Source: Sphagnum magellanicum (lineage: Eukaryota > Streptophyta > Sphagnopsida > Sphagnales > Sphagnaceae). Taken from it: a DNA stretch of 64,000 nt. The stretch's first letter is position 1, and each line of letters opens with the position of its first letter. A program made the translations under genes and the position numbers. Under the pieces are notes generated by a model that was not told where the DNA came from, did no database searches, and was given only the letters and a program-made list of their open reading frames with translations. Below, in pieces: positions 48,216-61,189 of the stretch. The stretch is taken from the NCBI GenBank assembly GCA_021904315.1, contig CM038918.1, positions 12,601,349 through 12,665,348 of the forward strand, read 5' to 3'.

Positions 48216-50549
48216 CGAACCTCCACCCACATAAATGACTCTCTTTTGACACGAATGTGGGAACAACTCTGAATAGGAGGACCTCCCCCCTAACATAACT
48301 CCTCAGGGTTCTTCTCCTTGGGGGGGGGGGTTGTGGGGGAGAGATTCCTCAAAGTACACAGAAAATTAAAAAGATAGCGGTACAATTTTTTCTAACTCCT
48401 TCTCAAAATTTAGATTTTTTTCAATTCACTCTAACAAATTGGAGGGTGAGTTACAACAAACTTTAGGATCATTTTGTCAATTTTTATTCATAAAAATAAA
48501 AAATATATATTGTTTGATTGTGAACAATATTTGTGAGTATTTGTGAGTATGCTTATTAAAGAAATTTTTTTTTCAGTTTTATGAATTTGTGATCCTACAA
48601 TACCTAAAATTTGACATGCCAAAAAACCTATAATAGGAAACATGGTTTCATGCTTTCCTCACCTTTCAAAAGATGTTTGATTTTTCTTGGATTCATTTGG
48701 CAATGTTTAAAAATCAAACATCTCTTTAATGATAAGGTTTTTTTGTTGGTTCAATTGTGCTAACAATCTATTGAAAAATGTTTAGATTGAAATTCTCATA
48801 AATAGTTTGCTCTACATATCCAACTTTAGATCTTGACATTGGATGCAAATGATGATACCACTTTAAAAGCATAAGATATAAAACACACCTATGATGTTTT
48901 TCAATGATACACACTTTTTGTTTCAACTGATTAAAAAAATAAAATTAGGCAAAGGTTTTTAAATTTAGGATCTAACAACAGTATTGTGAAGTTTTTTTTT
49001 CATATCTTTTTTTAAAAGAAATGAGAGACTCCAAAACATCACACATTTCCCTTTTGATGTTTGAAACAAACAAAATCAACTTATAAAAACTTTAAAATCA
49101 TCATTAATCAAATTGACTTGAGTAATGGGTTTGTAATTTTTTCTTTAAAGCTTAAACACATAAATAATGACAAATTGTAATCCATTGGAAAGCAACTAAT
49201 AACCATTAAATTGATTCAAACACAAGCACAAACATGTGAAAGAGAATCCACAATTATTTTTAAAATGTGCCCAAGTAAGAAGAGGTGACACTTTGCCACT
49301 AATTCTAATAGTATTATGTTTATTGTCACAAAGGATAAAAACATGTTTAAATTGCAGAACCTCTTGGGTATGTGTGAGGTGAAATTGAACATGAACCCCC
49401 ATTGCAATGAAACCCATGATTGAAGATTTTACACAAAGACTTGCACCAATTTTTAAAGTTTTTTTAATTTCCTATGATATTGCTAAGTATCCTTTGGGTA
49501 TCACAAGAAAAACATAAAAAATAAAATAAAATTGGAAGGCATTTCAAAAAATGGAACACTTGCCATAATGGGCATTTGGATTTTCAAAATGCCCTCATGA
49601 ACAATGAAAGAAAAAGGTGCTCTATAAGATGTTCTATAAGTCTTTATGATTCCACGGTCACTTAGTGAAAGCCCTAATCATGTTTTTGCTTCTTGTTATT
49701 ATGTTTGGGCAATTGTTGGAGTTAAATTTTGCTCATTGTTAATCAATGTTTTTTTTTAAAAAGTTTTGTTTCTCTTTTTACCCCAAGAAATGGGAATTTT
49801 TATTGTCTAGTGTAAATGTTTGGCTAATTTTACTAGCTTTTGAAAAAAAAATTGCCAAATCTTCAATATCTCAAAAATGTGAGGGCAAAAAAAACCTTAT
49901 TTTGAGGAGTGATTTTTTTCCAACAAAAAAGGGGAATATTTTAGAGTTTCTACCATAAATCCAACTTTTTTTCAATTTTTGGAAAAAAAATGCCAATTTT
50001 TATAACACAAAATTTCCAAACAAATTTTAAAAAACCATTTTGTGAGTGTTGAACATAATGTTGGGGCATTAAGTTATATAAGGCCCCATTTGGGAATATC
50101 AGGTACAAGAAAAGGCATGCTCCTCAAGGCTTTCTTTAGGGAAGTAAGTCAAAGGGTGTAGGCTCGAAAATTAAAGGAGACCTTAAAAATTAGTAGGTCT
50201 TCAAGGTTTTTTTTATCGTTTTTTAATTTTAATTTTTGTAATGTTTTAATTCACATGAATGTTCTTGTGGGTTTCCTTCTCCACATGAATGTTCACTAAT
50301 ATATATATATTCTTATCACACAACATTTTAATCTAATTTACCATGACCATGGCAAAAGCATCTTCCATAGATGGAACCTTCTATCCTTGCAAAATCCCAC
50401 TCCCTTGGATTGATGAAAAATCTTCCATACAAGGAGTTGCTTTCAAATACAAAGGGAAAAAAATGTTGTAATGCTTTCTATGTAGGGTAAGGCTTTAAAG
50501 AGAAGAACATTTACCAAAAGAAAGGCTAAAATGAACTAGTTCCCATCAC
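48216..50549. other. AT-rich intergenic block
   Basis: No gene is recognised. At 49806-49872, 'tctagtgtaaatgtttggct' + 'aattttactagcttttgaaa' with 'attgccaaatcttcaatatc' is a diverged single copy of the 120-bp unit arrayed at 17.0-17.7 kb. The rest is AT-rich with scarce CpG. Confidence 0.5.
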
Positions 50550-50730
50550 TCCACCATGAAGGATGGATGATAAGTGGACACCTACTTTCCTAACTATCTA
50601 CCTACATATAGGACCTATTTTTTTCAAAATAGGTCACCAAGGTGAAACTAGATCATTAACTACTCATCCAGAACTGAGTCATAACATTCATCCAATGGAT
50701 AGGGCGCTAGTGGGTGTTTGTCCAATCTTG
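50550..50730 (+). repeat. Dispersed repeat R2, copy 2
   Basis: Same order of blocks as 36205-36590: 'ccatgaaggatggatgataa' + 'gtgg', 'ctacctacata', 'aggtcaccaaggtgaaact', 'catccagaactgagtcataa' and 'catccaatggatagggcgct'. It lies directly upstream of the LINE remnant. Confidence 0.6.
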
Positions 50731-50889
50731 CCCAAACGAAGGGGTCAAATATGGGACAATAATCAAGTACCAATGGAAGTGTGCTGAAAATGGATAGATT
50801 TCAAAGCCCTTGGGGACAATGTTTTGGTCTCAAGTTTCAACCTTGATACCCAACATATAGATACCTTTGTCTTTGGTAAGCTAAAAAAG

Positions 50890-52110
50890 AAATAAGTATT
50901 GGAATACTATCCACCTCGCCCGGTTGGTAGAAAGGAGATTGTGAACTTTGTATTAGCTTCAACCCTTTGGTTTTTCATCACATTGTGGGTAGGCTCTTTT
51001 AAGCTCATTAGGAGATGTAAGGCCCTCCTCTTTAGGAATTTTTTGCGGAGTGGACATGAGTACACTACTAGGTTTCAAGTTACTTGGTAGTTTGATGATG
51101 ATGATAAATTTTTGTGGGATAAAAGCTTGTCCAAATTCTGGAACATTGGGTTGAAGAATTTTGAGAACCATAAACTTGGGTCTCACTTGGGTTTCTAACG
51201 AGGAATGGGTAGGGTTTCTTTTCTCATGAAGAGGATCCCCATCTAACTTGGGTCATGCAAGCTACCAATACACCTTAACACCAAACTGCCTTCTAATCTT
51301 TCAAACCATAGAGGTCCCTAAATGTCTCTTTGTGCACTCTTGGGAGTAATGCCTCCACATTCACTATGGAGCATTTTGGTGTGGTGATGATTTGGATTTT
51401 GCCAAAGTTGTGCAAATAGTGAAGTAAAAAAAGGAGGACTTTTCATTTGTTTTATGGCAAGCTTGACAATCTAAAATTTGACCTTTATTGGTGGGTGTGG
51501 AGGTTTGGCACCCCCTCTATGCATTATTTTGTGAAGGAGGACCGTAATCTATTGAGCCATAAGTTTTTTTTGTTCCAAAGCATCTTGGACAAGTAGTTTT
51601 TGCTCCTCCCTTCAACATTCAACATTCAACATTCATTGTTGAACATTTGGCATAAGAGTACGGCAAGGAAGGATGTAAGCTTCATGGAGTCCATAATCCA
51701 CAATACCATTACATTGAATTCATGAAGAGCCATAGCTAATCAAGAAATTGATAGTATCTATTAATTGTGTGATGCCAACATCCCTAAAACAATCATTCAT
51801 TGTTTCTTTGAATGTCCAATGGCAAAAATTGCTCATGAGACAATAACTATTATCTTTTACATGTTGGCCCTCTCCCCTTGATCAAAGTAGGATGAAAACC
51901 TTGGACTTTCAACAATGCCTCTTCAATAAAAACTCCCAAGTGAATTCTACAAATTTACCCATGTGTGGATTCTACTAAAAGGAGTGGTGGTCTCGTGTAT
52001 TTGAATTCAGAGAAATGAATAAATATTTAAAGGGACAAGTTCAAATCAAAGTCTCAAATGTTTGTTCTTTGACAAACTTATCACCTATGGATGATGTAAT
52101 GGGGAAAAAT
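50890..52110 (+). pseudogene. Decayed LINE (non-LTR retrotransposon) ORF2, 3' part
   Basis: Translated fragments in changing frames follow the order of plant LINE ORF2 ends. NFVLASTLWFFITLWVG, RRCKALLFRNFLRSGHEY and TTRFQVTW match the segment after the reverse transcriptase ('..NFLWSG....RV.W'). LCDANIPKTIIHCFFECPMA at about 51770-51835 is the zinc-binding zf-RVT motif with its Cys/His residues. IQRNE, IFKGTSSNQSLKCLFFDKL and ITYG match the C-terminal tail. Frameshifts and stops are many, so it is dead. The reverse transcriptase core upstream was not recognised. Confidence 0.8.
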
Positions 52111-55100
52111 TATTTGTTTCATTAGGAGGGCTCACTTTGATATTGTTGAGTACCTGGATGAGTTTGATTGTTTTGAAATCTACATTACATTTTCTAAAAG
52201 TGTCTATGATAAAGAGAATCTTAAGATCAAATGGAATCATCAATTCTTTCCTCACATTAATTTTCATCCTTAGTTGGTATTGTTTTTTGGGGGGTTTGGA
52301 GGATTCCCTTGTGGTAACTAAAGAGGAGCTTGCAGATTGTTTTGAGCATGGTTGTTAAAGTTGTTATGGTTAATAAAAACAAAGGTAGGTCTTGCCATAT
52401 TTGAAGTTTTTTACTCAAGGGGGCTAATGATAGGGAGTTGAACTTATTTTTTCATCAGTTTGGTATTTTGCAACAAATGAAATTGACATGTTACTTTGTT
52501 GCAATGGCACTTGGTCAAGATATTGGGTAGGCAATTTGTTGTGGTTTCTAAACCCTCCTCTCATAGGTCCTAAGAACATTGGACCTTCCATCATTTTAGT
52601 TTTTGGTGACAATCTTTTCAAGTTTGCATTAAGGCCATAATCATATGGATTCATGTCTAGTGTTGTGGGGCATGATGGCACCTAGAAGGCCAAAGGGTCC
52701 ATCTTGATAATTTTACGAGTTAATAAAAAAACATTTAAAAGTATGAGGTTACACCTTACTGTTCCATTTGTGTTCGATGCAAAGGTGTTCCCTGTATTGA
52801 AGTAAGTTCATGCTCCATTTTGTTCATTTTTCAAGATTTCTTTGGTAGCAATGTAATGCCTTCAAAGTCTCCATGCCCACCATAATTGTGAACTACCAAC
52901 TGTAAAATAAAATCTAACCTATGTGGGACCTTTTTTTCTCATGTTCACATTTTTAACAACAAGTATGCTAAAGATACTTGTTTAAGGAATCTCCTATGGT
53001 ATTATGATTACATGGGGTTTTTAATGCGGGTCCTTAGGGTTGCATGTCTGCGATTACTTGGTTGTGTGGCCTTAAGTCCCCTATGATGATTTGATCCCAA
53101 GTATTTGACCATATGAAGTAAGCCTTTAAAGTCTTTCAACCTTTTAAACATACCCACACTTCTATCACTCAAGTATGCATTTCCAAAAAAAATGTTATGA
53201 ATCTTTTGTTGCCCCAAATAAACATAACATCTTACATTATCCTATATTTTAGAAGTAGAAGACTAATATGGCCTCTCCACGCTTTCACTAGTAGGCCTTC
53301 CACAATAATCAACCAAAAAATTGTTGATTTTTTTCTTGGGAGCCATGGATGTTACAAACTTGTGTATAATTTTGTCTTTTGGTTGAAACAAAACTCTGAT
53401 TTTATTAATTTTATGTCTAATTTGAAAATAATAATCATGCTTCTAAATCCAACTTTGTATCCACTTTTGGTTAAATATTTGTAAAAGCCTATTGCTTTTA
53501 AAGATATTTGTTTCTCCCAATTCCACTCTTATGGATCAAACTTAAGGTCTTTTAGGCATTTACTCCCACAAAACTAGATCAATTGATCCTTGGTGAGCAT
53601 GATAAAAGGGTTCTAATCAACAAATGGCCTTGTGATTTTTTGTTTCCTTAAAATTTTGACTTGATTCAACCTCCATATAGGTATGTTTTACAAACTTTGG
53701 CCTATTTTAACACCTATTTTCAACTTATAACTTCATATGTTAATTGCATAAACAACATTACAAGGAATTTGTTAAAAAATGACTAAATTTATGATTTCTT
53801 TTAGTTGTAATTATCACATGTGACTTGCTACAAACCCTAGTTGATTTGAACAACTTGTATAAAATTCTAATCACAAAAGACAATACATGGCACCAAGTTG
53901 CAATGGTAGTTGCATGAAAATGCAACTTACATGAACTTTTCCATCCATCCAAACTAACTTACATGGCATCATCATTTTGCAACTGATTTTATGACTAAAA
54001 TAATTATAGCATTGTTAATTTCATCAAATTCAACATGTACCATGTTGACACATATCATTACATAGGCTAGGTTGAAAAAGTTAATTTATGTTGTTAGGTA
54101 GGCCACTTATTGTGATTACTTAAGCTCACATTGTAAACACCTAACCTAAATTGACTGTGTAAGTATGGAATATTTGGTCAACATCCCACTATTGACCACA
54201 ACCCATGTCATTGTGGGAATTAATCCTTGAACCCCAAGGATGAAGATCAACTCCTTTACTACCAAGCCACCCCACTTGTTGTACCAAAATTTGACCGCGT
54301 CTAATTTGATTAATGGTTTTTTGACTAACCATAAGATGGTCTTTTTTACTAGTCAAATCGAACCAAAAATTAGTTAGCCAAAAAAAATTAATTAAAAAAA
54401 CCCAAATTTAAATAATAAAAATATAATTAATAAATAAATAGTAAGTACCTACCTACCCACCCACCCATGACCTACCTACCTATTTATCCACAACCCACTT
54501 AGCTATTATACATTTACATACATGTACAATATATATATATACATATTCCACATAATATATGTTGATAAGGGGGATTGAACTTTGGTTTCCTTGACTTTAA
54601 ACCAATGTTTTGATCGTCAAAACCACCACACCATTTTGTAAAACAATATGATACCAAATGCATTTGATGTTTTTTTGAATTTCGATGAATTTTTTTATCA
54701 ACATTTGACTTAATTCAATAAGTCGGTAAGTAGGTACTTAACTAGGTATATAAGTAGGTACACATGCTTGCTTACCTATGGTTTTAAATGTACATACTTA
54801 GTTATGTAAAATATAAATAGGTATGTAAGTAGATATGTAGGTAGGTAGGTATGGTATATATAAGTATGTAGGTAAATACGTAGATAGCGAAAGAAATATT
54901 TAGATGTTAGGTAAGTAGAACGTAGGTAAAACATAGGTAGGTGTATGTTAAGTAAGTAGGTGGGTAGGTAGATTGGTAGGCATAACAAGTAGGCTATTTA
55001 ACCAAATTAATATGACCAATTTGGCTATTTAGTATGGCCGATTTTATTAAACCATGGGCATCTTTTTGGACCACTTTAAAAAACTATTCTTTTTTACTAG

Positions 55101-57012
55101 ATGTACAAGTTAACATTTAATTAAAATAATCAACCAAAAAAATCATGTGTCTTTCATGCCCCATGCCTTTAGTTAAAGCAAACATCCTTTTGATCAATGT
55201 GAACACTTTAGTCAAGTTGAACCTTTTCAAAAGCCATGATTTGTAGTAGTGCGTACTACACATTTAATGATTAGATCATTGAAAAAATTTAAAGGAAAAA
55301 ATTAGACCATTAAATCTAGCAATTTCATTGGCCAACTCATTTTTTTCACATATAATTACATGTGCATTTACAATTAGGATTTATAATCATAAATCAAGTT
55401 GAAAAGATGCCACATAGTGTCTAATGGCCTATGAACCACCCTTTAAGTCACAAGATCAACTACATTTGAATCTATTTTGGGATGCCATTAAAAATGGATA
55501 ATATAAATGTGTTTTTCATCTTCATTTTCATCCAAATTGACATTAGTTACAACTATAAGTTGCATATGCAATTGTAAGCCACTTTGTAGTTGTTTATGCA
55601 ATTACATGTCATTTTTACCGAATGTGATGGAAGACAATTACATCTATAGTTGCAAAAATGTTTGATTTGGACACAAGTTGCAAACACATGGGTTGGAATG
55701 GATAGGATTCTTCGTAGTGCATTTTTATCTTTGAAATGTAATAATTGATAAATTGTTTTAAAGGCTAGTTAGGTTAAATGAATAACCATTCCCCCAATTA
55801 AAAATTAAATTGTGGCAAAAGGTTTTAGTTGTTGTGGTAGATGATGTCAATGATATTTTTAATTTACGGACCTCCCCATGTAGGTGATATTATCTTGTAA
55901 GCTTTTTCTGTGGCCTCCATTTGTTAAAATATTTGTTCAAATGTTGTTTTATTTTCATTAAACCTTTTAAATACCACCTTTTGAATATTGAATTTTTCAC
56001 CTCTCCCCACTTAACCCCTTCCCTATTTGTGAAGAAATAATTTCCATATAAAGGTTCTTAATTATGAGAACCCACGTTGTTGGTGGGAGGCAATCCTAAC
56101 CTTGCTTTAATGAACACCATGTAAAAATGATGGTTTGTAAAAATTAGGAGCCATTATTCCTTAGCTTGAGATTTGTCATAATCTAATGGGCTTTAGGCTA
56201 TCATTGTTTGCCCATCAATGGGCTTTTGTTCCCCATTTTGAATCTTATGAATGACTCCCATGGGGTGCAATCATGGTTCCAATCCCTAGAATTAATGTTG
56301 CCAAAATAGCCTTATATTGTAATTAAAAGTCTAGGATGTTAAAGTGTTACCAAATGATTGAATAATCAAACAAAACATCTAGAAATCCTTCATCAAGTGG
56401 TGGTCAAACACTACCCAATTTTAGTAGTGCCTTCACCCATGCACTACACCATGCGTAAAGAGTAACCTTGCATTTTGTTTTAAATTGTTTTTTTCATGAA
56501 ACCTAGTGGGTATTTGTTGGATATTTTGGGAAAAAATGATGTCAAGCTTTATGAAAATGGAAGGCCCAAATGAATGAAACTTTCCATTTTTGAAAATTCC
56601 AACAAGATTTTACACTTTGTAAAGCATTGTTTAGATACATTACAGAAATCATAGGAGGTCTGTATGTCTTCACATGTGTGGCAAAACCCACTCATGAGGT
56701 AATTCCCAAAATAGAAGGTCTACAACAAGGTGGTAGCTAAATTTTGCTTCACATTTTGAAAATGTCCCTTATACGTGGGTTTTATTCATCATAAACACAA
56801 GTTGTGCTTAATCATGAACCCAAACCTACATAGATCACTTAGAAGAGGGAAGGTTGTTTGTTCTTACACCTAAACCTTAAAAGGACAAGATGGATCTTAC
56901 ACCTATGAAAATGCATAAGATCCTTCCACTTTCTTAGGAGGGATATACAAGGATATAAGGCCTTGTTTTTTAGACTTATTGATAAATTTATTTGAATGTT
57001 TAAAGTACATGT
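52111..57012. other. AT-rich intergenic block with TACC/GGTA microsatellites
   Basis: No gene is supported. (TACC)n runs at about 54447-54480 and the reverse-complement (GTAG)n-type runs from 54721 to 54985 form an open inverted pair with about 250 bp between them; the open frame at 54776-54988 (minus) is only this repeat translated. Other open frames (52137-52358, 53197-53484) have no recognisable family. Confidence 0.45.
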
Positions 57013-57730
57013 GAAAAAACCCTTCATGTAGGGTAGGGCCATGCAAGTTCTCACCCTTATGGACAAAGACTAGTAGGTAGCTAGTAGGTACATGTGAAAC
57101 CCTTCATGTGATTAGTGGGGCCCCACATGTCATGCCCTTGTGGATGAAGGTTAATAGGTACTTGTGAAAGTTATTCCTTTGGGGGACACTTAGTGTAAAG
57201 TTTGAAATCTACTTGTGTCAAATGACCATTTTTAGGGGGGGGTATTAGATAATTGTCCAACTTGTTTTTCATCACCTTATTATTATTTAATTATTTAATA
57301 TACATATTAAATCCACCATATATTAATTATAATCCATTATTTCAAATTATTACATAAATTATATTATAATTAAATTGATTATTTGAATAAAACGTACCCT
57401 ATTTTTCAATTAATTAACTTATAATTTTTACCCAACAACTAATATATTGCACCATATATTTTTATTAATTATTTATTTTTTACTTTTTAAAACTAATGTC
57501 CCCCCCGGGGGCTACTCATTCTTCATGTGGATGTGTGGCTTCATAAGTTCTCATCCATATGGACAAAAAGACAATAAGTACCTATGAAGCCCTTGATGTG
57601 GATGTGAGGCCTCACAAGTTTTCTCCTTTGTGGATGAAGGGTGGTAGGTGTGTAGGTATTTTTGAAGGCCTTCATGTGGGTGTGAGGTGTCATAGGTTCT
57701 TGGCCCTTTTGTGGACAAGGGTAGTAGATG
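57013..57730 (+). repeat. Tandem repeat of about 75-80 bp, interrupted by an AT-rich insertion
   Basis: Anchors 'ccttcatgtgg.tgtgaggc' + 'c.cacaagttctc.ccttgtggac' lie at 57022, 57102, 57521, 57592 and 57670 (spacings of 80, then a gap, then 71 and 78). The gap at about 57185-57510 is very AT-rich sequence with G/C-tract edges ('aggggggggta' and 'gtcccccccgggggc') and looks inserted into the array. Confidence 0.7.
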
Positions 57731-58610
57731 GGTAAACTAGCCGGTCATAGTACACTTAAAAACATAGAGGAACTTTGTGATCTGAGTAAACCTCGTTTGC
57801 TTTTAAGGTCTAAAGATGAGTTGTAGAGGAGTTTTAAGCACACCTAGTGCGCTTTAGATAATTGGATTTGGACTAGAGATGCAAAAGATATGGCCTTTAG
57901 AAGTTCTTGGTATAATTGTTTAAAAAAGAAATCACCAAACATTTTTCCTAATTATGTTTGAGCAATTACAAATCCTATCATTGTACATCCTTGCACTAAC
58001 ACACATCACAAATCCACCCTATCACCAAATAATTTCAAGTTCAAACTAATCATGTTCCTTGAAAAAAATAAACATTTTTATTCAAGGGTTGAAATCAAAA
58101 CCCTAAAAAGGGCAAAACATTGTTTGGTTATCAAACCTTGAAGGTTTGTTAAACCTTAAGTTAGTTGTTGTTATCACACACAACGTTGTTCCAAAACCTC
58201 CCTACCCCCTCCCCCTTCCTTTTCCTTTCCATGCATGGGTCAAATTTTCACAAACCCATTTCCCACTCACCTATCCAATTTTTTTCTAGCGTGCGAAGCT
58301 TTTATGGCTATGGTAGTTTCCCATCACGAGGCTTTTGTGGTCACTATCTATGGGCTGCCCTCTAGTGTTCCTAAAATTTGCTAAAGGTATAAATCAAGTT
58401 TCTAGATGTTTTAACTCCAGGTTGTTGTGTGTGCAAGTGTTGGTGCACATTGAGGCCTAGATTATTATTTCTTGTGTGTGCATTTGTGCAAGTGCTGGCA
58501 TTAACATGGCCCCTCAAGAACAAGGTCTTTTTGTAATGTTGAATAATAGCTACTACTCTTCATCTTGTGCATTTTATTTCTCTTTTGTGCATGTTGGCTT
58601 GTGGCTCCTC
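57731..58610. other. Intergenic, no recognised feature
   Basis: No gene, repeat or structural element could be supported. The open frame at 58165-58365 is Ser/Phe/Pro-rich with no family resemblance. Confidence 0.4.
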
Positions 58611-59412
58611 TAGATTACTAGTGAACCTATGACTATTTTTTAAGATTCAAAGGAACTTGAACCTCCTTGGTTTGAGTTTCTTGCTACTTTTCAACTCTTG
58701 CAACAACAACTATTATTCTTAACCATTGTTACTGCTAGGTTGTGGAAACTCATTTTTTGTTCCATTGTAAATGATCTTATGATCTTCCTCATGGTCTTCA
58801 AAGGAGTTCAAAGCTTTCTAGTTTGAACTTGTTAAACATCTAGTTCGAGCTTCTTGTTGAACATCCTCAATTCTTGTAGCAGAAACTAATTTTTGATTCC
58901 ATCGTTGTTTCCAGCTTATGGCAGTTCATATTCTTGCACCATTGTTATAGACCTCGTGACCTTTTAGTTGGTCTTCAAAGGAGTTTGAACTCCTTGGTTT
59001 GAAATCCTTGTTGCTCTTTAGTTCATGGTTCTCTTACATAATGATTTCTTATGTTATTATTACTCATCAGCTTATGGCCCTCCTATTGTTCTTATTCACC
59101 CATTGTTGATGTTCCTTAGTTCCCCATGATGTTTTTGTTCATCCTCTTTCCCTAGTTCGAACCTCTCGCAGCTACTATTACTCATCACATTCTTTGTTCA
59201 TCTTTTCTCCTTGGTTTGAACCTTTTATAGTCGCTACCTCCTCATCATGTTTTTGTTTCATCGTCTCCTTGGTTCAAACCATTCACAACTATTACCCTTT
59301 TTAATTTTTTGTTTATCATTAGTAGTAGTTATTGTTCCCCCTAGTTGTTCAACCCAAGTAGCAACTCCTCTTAATTTCTTCTTCATCTTCTACTATAACT
59401 ACTTTTTATCTT
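58611..59412 (+). repeat. Degenerate long tandem repeat (about 176 bp) leading into the 73-bp array
   Basis: 'ggtcttcaaaggagttcaaa' at about 58794 recurs at about 58970, with 'ccttggtttga' near it. Shared flanking words ('cttatgatctt', 'gtttgaa', 'actattattctt') suggest at least three diverged units that merge into the array downstream. Confidence 0.5.
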
Positions 59413-60345
59413 AATTATTCCACCCCAACAATAGTTGTTGCTCCTTTTAGTTGTTCCACCTTGGCAATTATTGCTCATTTTCTTTATTATTCCACCCCAA
59501 CATTAGTTCACCTTAGCAGTAGTTGCTCTTACTCCTAATTGTTCCACCTTAATAGTTGTTGTTTTTTTTTTAGTTATTCCACCCCAACATCAGTCCACCC
59601 TAACAATAGTTCTTCTTCTTCCTAATTGTTCTGCCTTAACAAAAGTTATTATTTCTTTTAAGTATTCCACCCCAGCATTAGTTACTCTTCTTGATATTTT
59701 ATTCATCTTTAGCTATAGTTGCTCCTCCTATTAACTATTCCACCCCAATAATAATTATTCCTTTTGAGTTTTTGTTCATCCTCAACTATACTACACTCCT
59801 ATTTTTAGTTATTCCACCCTAGGAACAACTACTCCTTTCGACTTCTTATTCATCTTTAGTTGTATATACTTTTCTTTTTAGCTATTCCACCCTAATAGTA
59901 GTTGCTCCTCTTGATGTCTTGTTCATCTTCAATTATAACTATTCCACCATAACAACAGTTGCTCCTCTCGATTTTTTGTTAATCCTCAACTGCAATTACT
60001 TTTCCTTTTAACTATTCCACCCCAATAACTATTGCTTAGACTCCTAACTTATTGTTCTTCCTTTTAGCTATTCCACCCCAACAACTATTATATCTCCTGA
60101 CTTATCCTTCATCCTCAATTATAGTTGCTCATCCTCTTAGCTATTCCACCCCAGTAGCAGTTGGTCCTCTTAATTTATTGTTCATTTTTAGTTACAACTA
60201 TTCCTCCTCTTAACTATTCCACCCCAATAGTAGTTGTTTTTCCTAACTTCTTATTCATCCTTAGCTACAACTACTCCTCCTTTTAGCTATTCCACCCCAA
60301 TAGTAATTGTTCTTCCTCTTGATCCTTTTGTTCATTTCTTGCAAC
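59413..60345 (+). repeat. 73-bp tandem repeat array, about 13 copies
   Basis: The anchor 'attccacccca' occurs with its CC at 59420, 59492, 59579, 59667, 59740, 59814, 59887, 59944, 60017, 60073, 60146, 60219 and 60292. Spacings are 72, 87, 88, 73, 74, 73, 57, 73, 56, 73, 73 and 73. The unit reads roughly 'ctattccaccccaataa.ag' 'ttgctcctct..cttcttg' 'ttcatcctcagctacaa..a'. Two units are 16-17 bp short and two 14-15 bp long, so indels have the same size. Confidence 0.93.
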
Positions 60346-61189
60346 AATTACTACTCTTCTCAATACTTTTGTTCATGCTTAGTCTAACCCCCTATTGCTC
60401 ATTATCACCTTGTTCTATTTCATTAAACATTAGAACCCCCCTACACATTCTAACTTCAATTATGTATTTGTGGTTGTTGCAGGGATGTTACAACTTCCCT
60501 TTGGCCTCACTACTAAGCTTATTTCTATACTTGTTATTGAATCAAAATTCACACCCCTATATCCAAGAAGGTGAGCTTGTATACTCACATTGAAATTGTA
60601 GTGAAATCTATTTATTGCCTCTTTAACTAGTAAGGATGACCACATTATAATGAAATTGGCTTGTTGTTTTACAAGTTCCCTTTTAGTCAGTCTTTTAGTT
60701 GTAGTCAACACTATAAGTGTTTTTTTTGCTTGCTTTTATTATCTTTCTTTCCTTTTGTTTTTTATGATTTATTATGTTACCTTTCTATCCATTGCTTTTT
60801 GTTGCATAATCCTCAAATATTCTAAAGAAGTCATAATATTCCACTAATGGTTCTTTTCCATTGGTCTTTCTTGCAGGTAGATGTGACAATGACATCAAAC
60901 TGTGACAACCATGTGCCAATGCGACTTGAGTTGAACTTTCAGGATTTTTGAGTTCTACAGCTTCATCGAATGAAGGTTATGCCAAAATTTCAACCATGTT
61001 CTTTGATTTTATTACAAATGCATGGTTAATGACTATAGGAATTCTAGGCATGTTCACATAATACCTATGTTGATATTTAAATAGACCAATAATTGTAACT
61101 TTTGTTGTTGAACCCATGTTGATGAACTTTTTTGCAGTTGTATGTTTTGTCCATTCTTGTTCACCATCCTCTTATTTTAATTCTTTTTT
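60346..61189. other. Intergenic between the 73-bp array and the DDE transposase remnant
   Basis: No gene is supported. The open frame 60234-60593 begins inside the array and is an artefact. The segment next to 61190 may hold the 3' part of the dead transposon, but no terminal repeat was recognised. Confidence 0.4.

Noticed and set aside
54776-54988. Tyr/Leu/Thr/Pro-rich 70-codon minus frame
   Set aside because: Translated GTAG/TACC microsatellite.
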